Positions 6,850 to 8,709 of a stretch of DNA of 8,709 nt are shown one piece after another (the first letter of the stretch is position 1; each line of letters starts with the position of its first letter). A program made the translations under genes and the position numbers. The notes beneath the pieces are model-generated. The model was not told the DNA's origin. It ran no database searches and saw only the letters and a list, made by a program, of their open reading frames with translations. This stretch comes from Candidatus Woesearchaeota archaeon. GTDB taxonomy: Archaea; Nanobdellota; Nanobdellia; UBA10117. The stretch lies in NCBI GenBank assembly GCA_023245115.1, contig JAHFKX010000034.1, positions 1 to 8,709 on the forward strand, given 5' to 3'.

Positions 6850-6970
6850 AAAAAGCCCTCGAGCTTTTCCATCACCAAGAAAATTCCACAGGAATTTTCT
6901 CTGGACTCGCCTGCCGAGGCGAGAGCCCGCAAAACCCCGCACTCAAGTGCGGTGATAGGGCTCGAGCGGC
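6850..6970 (-). ncRNA. Structured noncoding element: closing stem, three hairpins, T-run
   Basis: The gap between S27e and aIF2-alpha holds, on the minus strand, a 7-bp closing stem CTCGAGC (6966-6960) with GCTCGAG (6864-6858) and an inner ATCACC (6956-6951) with GGTGAT (6876-6871). Inside are three perfect hairpins: CCGCAC/GTGCGG (6952-6937, loop TTGA); CTCGCCT/AGGCGAG (6923-6906, loop CGGC); and a 10-bp AGAAAATTCC/GGAATTTTCT (6900-6878, loop TGT). The first hairpin and the inner helix share two C bases, so they would compete or rearrange. Five Ts at 6854-6850 follow the closing stem, which favours the minus strand. It begins about 10 bases after the S27e stop and ends before the aIF2-alpha TATA box. 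It could be a structured 3' end or terminator, an independent RNA, or a palindromic mobile element. I cannot match it to tRNA, 5S, SRP, RNase P, C/D or H/ACA RNA. Confidence 0.5.
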
Positions 6971-6979
6971 GAGTTCAAG

Positions 6980-7156
6980 TTATTGCAGGACCTCTAAAAC
7001 ATTGGCCTTGATTTTTGCTTTTCCGCCTGCTGGCTCAGCAAGAATTTCTTTGCAGACCAAGCAGGTAACTATCGTGGATGCATTGGAAAACAATATCTGC
7101 TCATTTTTGCATTTCTCGCATCGTACTTTTACGAATCGTGATCTGGTCTGTGCCAT
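6980..7156 (-). CDS. rps27e: Ribosomal protein S27e (eS27), small subunit
   Basis: 58 residues with the treble-clef zinc site C-x2-C (13, 16) and C-x2-C (32, 35). The family core is present in order: RSRFVKVRC, NEQILFSNAST, CLVCKEILAEPAGGKAKIKA and the C-terminal LEVL. Length is normal for the archaeal protein. The ATG at 7156 is chosen because it gives the standard N-terminus; a TTG three codons earlier would overlap the L44e stop. It begins one base after the L44e stop, so translation of the pair is coupled. The L44e-S27e order is conserved across archaea. Confidence 0.95.
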   Translation of the reverse strand: MAQTRSRFVKVRCEKCKNEQILFSNASTIVTCLVCKEILAEPAGGKAKIKANVLEVLQ

Positions 7157-7157
7157 T

Positions 7158-7448
7158 TTATACAAACTCCACTTTTTTAATTCTTATTGGATTCCTTTGA
7201 AAATGAATTTTTTTGCATATTTTGCATTCGAATTTTAGTGCTGCCTTTTTGGTTGTTTTGACGGGTGTAACTGTTCGCCTTGAAGTTCCGCGATAACCTG
7301 CAAACGTGTAGGCAACCCTGCGAACGCCGGCCTTTAGCGCAGTCTTCTTTGTTGCCGGCCTGGCCTTTGTCTTAAAGAGCGATACTGACTGCTCCGTATG
7401 CTTCTTACAGTAAGGGCAGTATCTTTTTGTCAACTTTGGTTTTTTCAT
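7158..7448 (-). CDS. rpl44e: Ribosomal protein L44e (eL42), large subunit
   Basis: 96 residues, normal for the family, which binds near the ribosomal E site. Two zinc-binding pairs are visible, CPYC (11-14) and CKIC (75-78). The family stretches RYCPYCKKHTE, the basic GYRGTSRRTVTPVKTTKK and RNPIRIKKVE are intact. The ATG at 7448 matches the usual N-terminus. A longer frame from a GTG at 7505 would translate through the leader palindrome and adds unrelated residues, so I rejected it. No strong Shine-Dalgarno sequence lies right before the ATG; the leader hairpin may matter for initiation. Confidence 0.95.
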   Translation of the reverse strand: MKKPKLTKRYCPYCKKHTEQSVSLFKTKARPATKKTALKAGVRRVAYTFAGYRGTSRRTVTPVKTTKKAALKFECKICKKIHFQRNPIRIKKVEFV

Positions 7449-7461
7449 TTTGTACGGCAAA

Positions 7462-7492
7462 ATGATTAGCGAACTATAGTTCGCTTCATCAT
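7462..7492 (-). promoter_or_regulatory. L44e leader hairpin (18-bp palindrome with extended stem)
   Basis: The perfect 18-bp palindrome at 7468-7485 has arms AGCGAACTA and TAGTTCGCT. It extends past a 1-by-2 internal loop with a further 5 bp (ATGAT with ATCAT, 7462-7466 and 7488-7492). The predicted transcription start from the TATA box is near 7492, so the hairpin would be the 5' end of the mRNA, 14 bases before the L44e ATG. It could be an autoregulatory ribosomal-protein leader, a 5' stability hairpin, or a DNA operator. The same bases also encode a possible short reading frame. Confidence 0.5.
7466..7492 (-). CDS. Possible 8-codon leaderless upstream reading frame (MMKRTIVR)
   Basis: Starting at the predicted transcription start, the minus strand reads two ATG codons, then K R T I V R and TAA, ending 17 bases before the L44e ATG. 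A start codon at the exact 5' end of an archaeal transcript can be used without a Shine-Dalgarno site. The frame coincides with the leader palindrome, so it may be chance. There is no conservation evidence. Confidence 0.15.
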   Translation of the reverse strand: MMKRTIVR

Positions 7493-7514
7493 GAAAATTA
7501 GGCACTTATGTAGG

Positions 7515-7522
7515 TTTTAAAA
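7515..7522 (-). promoter_or_regulatory. TATA box of the L44e-S27e transcript
   Basis: TTTTAAAA, itself a palindrome, overlaps the stop codon of the GINS gene. Its centre is about 26 bases from 7492, the predicted 5' end, giving a leader of about 44 bases before the L44e ATG at 7448. Confidence 0.45.
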
Positions 7523-8266
7523 GGTTTGCTTTTGGGTTTCTACTGGTGCAGTTTCATTTGCTGAAGTTTGATTATCGTTTGTCACAGCTTCAGTGGTATT
7601 TGTTTTGTTGGCAGATATTTCCGAGACTGGCGTTGCCTGAACGGCCAGTTCAATGGCCTTGCCCTGATTTATCAGCAACATGGCAATATCTTCCGGCACT
7701 GATGCGGTTTGGTCCGTAACAAATGGGCCGTATGCTTTTAAGTCTGGGCCAATCAGTTCTGGTATGTTGTCGAGCAATTTTATCGATTTTAATATTATTT
7801 TAACAGAGCTAATCTCGTGTTGCTGTTTTTCTTCTGGCATTACAGCGGGAGCCGGCGCAGGTTCAGCATGCCTCGTAAATTGCAAATAAAAATCTTTTTC
7901 AAATGATGCCAGGCCGGCAAGTACTGCGTTATAAAACTTTTCTTCTGCAGATAGCATATTCGTTGTATCTTTTAGTTTGAAATTTGTCCTTGCGGCGAAC
8001 TGTGCGCGGCTGATTATTTTTTTTTCGCGTCGCTCATAAAAATCTTTTAAAGCGCGGCGCGCATTTTCAATTTCAAATCTTAATTTCTCCTTTTTAGATT
8101 TATCATAAAATTCTGTATTTTTTATTTGTTTGGCCAGCATGGATCTTTTGCCGTCAAAATATTCACGTATTTTTTTTAAGTCATCAAGTTTTATTTGCTG
8201 TAAGTCTGTGGAATATTTTTCTGTTCTTGCTAACTCAGCAATGTCATCAAAAGTAAATTCTGTCAT
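7517..8266 (-). CDS. DNA replication factor GINS, archaeal Gins51-type
   Basis: 249 residues. GINS is the tetrameric partner of MCM and Cdc45/RecJ-like proteins in the archaeal replicative helicase. The domain order is A then B, as in Gins51/Gins15. The helical A domain (about 5-130) includes LQQIKLDDLKKIREYF and ELE-like IENARRALKDFYERREKKI. A Pro/Ala linker (135-150) follows, then the small B domain (about 153-208) with the family hallmark IPELIGPDLKAYGPF and the closing VPEDIAMLLINQGKA. The last 40 residues are a low-complexity T/N/E/A/Q-rich tail not typical of the family core. GGAGG at 8277-8281 is a strong Shine-Dalgarno site 10 bases before the ATG. TTTTTAAAC at about 8301-8309 may be a TATA box that would start the mRNA almost at that site. 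The primase domain gene lies 67 bases upstream; primase and GINS genes are often neighbours in archaea. Confidence 0.88.
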   Translation of the reverse strand: MTEFTFDDIAELARTEKYSTDLQQIKLDDLKKIREYFDGKRSMLAKQIKNTEFYDKSKKEKLRFEIENARRALKDFYERREKKIISRAQFAARTNFKLKDTTNMLSAEEKFYNAVLAGLASFEKDFYLQFTRHAEPAPAPAVMPEEKQQHEISSVKIILKSIKLLDNIPELIGPDLKAYGPFVTDQTASVPEDIAMLLINQGKAIELAVQATPVSEISANKTNTTEAVTNDNQTSANETAPVETQKQTF

Positions 8267-8300
8267 TTTTGCAAGCCCTCCAAATTTTCTGCAGTTGCGT

Positions 8301-8310
8301 GTTTAAAAAG
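8301..8310 (-). promoter_or_regulatory. Probable TATA box of the GINS gene
   Basis: CTTTTTAAAC lies in the 67-base gap between the primase and GINS genes. It predicts a start near 8280, next to the Shine-Dalgarno GGAGG at 8277-8281. The same T-run could also help terminate the upstream primase transcript, whose stop is at 8334-8336. Confidence 0.4.
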
Positions 8311-8333
8311 AATTTTGGTTGTATAGGAAACAG

Positions 8334-8709
8334 TTACGTATTGCGCGTATTTAGCTTAAATCTTGGGTAGCTGATGGGATTTTTTATCTTGTCGCAGATT
8401 ATGTCTGGTTTACAAACACCAAGTTCCACGAAATATTGCCTGCAGTTTGGAGGCGGAACTTTTAGTGATTGTCTAGAATGCCAGGCCAGCTGGGCTTTAA
8501 TGTAGCCTGTTTTTAGGGGCGGCGAGTTTTTTTTGTTCCACTCCAACACCTTACTTTCAATTTCTTCCCACGGCCACTTTGTGGATTTTAAAAAATTCAG
8601 CAGCGCAAAAAGCGAGCGTTTTCTACCGTCTTGCAAGCCAGCCAATATAATTTTCATGCAGGGCGAGAATGCTAATTCTGGTACTTTTTCGGAAAATTCA
8701 AACTTTTGG
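8334..8709 (-). CDS. Primase large-subunit-type iron-sulfur domain (partial, N-terminus cut by window end)
   Basis: The frame is open to the window edge; the first visible ATG (8657) is internal, because homology begins before it with LAFSPC. The visible 124 residues contain four cysteines at 17, 89, 99 and 105 in the arrangement PC...NC-x9-C-x5-C, ending CDKIKNPISY. Around them are GLQDGRKRSLFALLNFL and QLAWHSRQSLKVPPPNC. This is the pattern of the 4Fe-4S domain of archaeal/eukaryotic primase large subunit (PriL C-terminal domain), which helps start RNA primer synthesis. The window cannot show whether the missing part is a normal PriL N-terminus or a PriS catalytic domain, as in the fused monomeric primase of Nanoarchaeum. 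The neighbouring GINS gene fits a replication role. Confidence 0.85.
   Translation of the reverse strand, partial: QKFEFSEKVPELAFSPCMKIILAGLQDGRKRSLFALLNFLKSTKWPWEEIESKVLEWNKKNSPPLKTGYIKAQLAWHSRQSLKVPPPNCRQYFVELGVCKPDIICDKIKNPISYPRFKLNTRNT

Noticed and set aside
6790..6942. 51-residue N-terminal extension of aIF2-alpha
   Set aside because: It reads through the hairpin element and the TATA box, shows no family resemblance, and the normal N-terminus begins at 6789.
6850..6980. tRNA or other known archaeal RNA in the S27e/aIF2-alpha gap
   Set aside because: No tRNA T-loop or acceptor geometry, no C/D box pair with guide spacing, no SRP, 5S or RNase P core motifs that I can recognise on either strand. 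The similarity to GTTC at 6973 is only the S27e stop region.
6822..7238. Plus-strand frame of 138 codons across the hairpin element and S27e
   Set aside because: It lies antisense to S27e, L44e and the structured element, has no recognisable motif, and looks like a chance frame.
7449..7505. Extended L44e start at a GTG
   Set aside because: It would translate the leader palindrome and adds residues absent from the family; MKKPKLTKRYCPYC is the expected start.

Overview
The window is archaeal. It encodes ribosomal proteins L44e and S27e, translation initiation factor aIF2-alpha, a PAC2-family proteasome-assembly chaperone, a GINS replication factor and the iron-sulfur domain of the archaeal/eukaryotic-type primase. 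TTTAAA-like TATA boxes lie about 25 bases before the starts or Shine-Dalgarno sites of several genes. Compact genes, and envelope genes I cannot place in any named family, suggest a DPANN-like or other poorly studied lineage; that placement is inference only.

Left half (1-5165, plus strand): after the last 48 codons of an unidentified gene comes an envelope cluster. It encodes a single-pass membrane protein with three repeated beta modules, a 616-residue protein with a cytosolic coiled-coil/glycine-rich region, two or three membrane segments and a large outer part, and two paralogous lipoproteins. The first three genes are 2 bases apart. The fourth follows after 48 bases with its own probable promoter. 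All four products have an even number of outward-facing cysteines (2, 4, 6, 6), and a similar two-cysteine beta module seems to recur in three of them. The simplest reading is one membrane-anchored, disulfide-stabilised surface assembly of unknown function. A 21-bp perfect palindrome sits just before the promoter of the first gene.

Right half (5198-8709, minus strand): this is information processing. In the direction of transcription come the primase Fe-S domain (cut by the window end), GINS, L44e, S27e, a roughly 130-base highly foldable noncoding element, aIF2-alpha and PAC2. The L44e-S27e-aIF2-alpha-(Nop10)-PAC2 order is a well-known archaeal neighbourhood, but Nop10 is absent from its expected place. 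The element between S27e and aIF2-alpha folds on paper into a closing stem plus three perfect hairpins followed by a T-run. It may be a terminator, an independent small RNA or a mobile palindromic element. The L44e leader carries an 18-bp palindrome that also spells a possible leaderless 8-codon upstream reading frame.

The two halves converge with a 32-base gap that holds a T-rich terminator for the plus-strand cluster. No tRNA, rRNA, CRISPR array, transposase or integrase was seen. The strongest candidates for something undescribed are the four-gene envelope cluster and the structured element at about 6850-6970.
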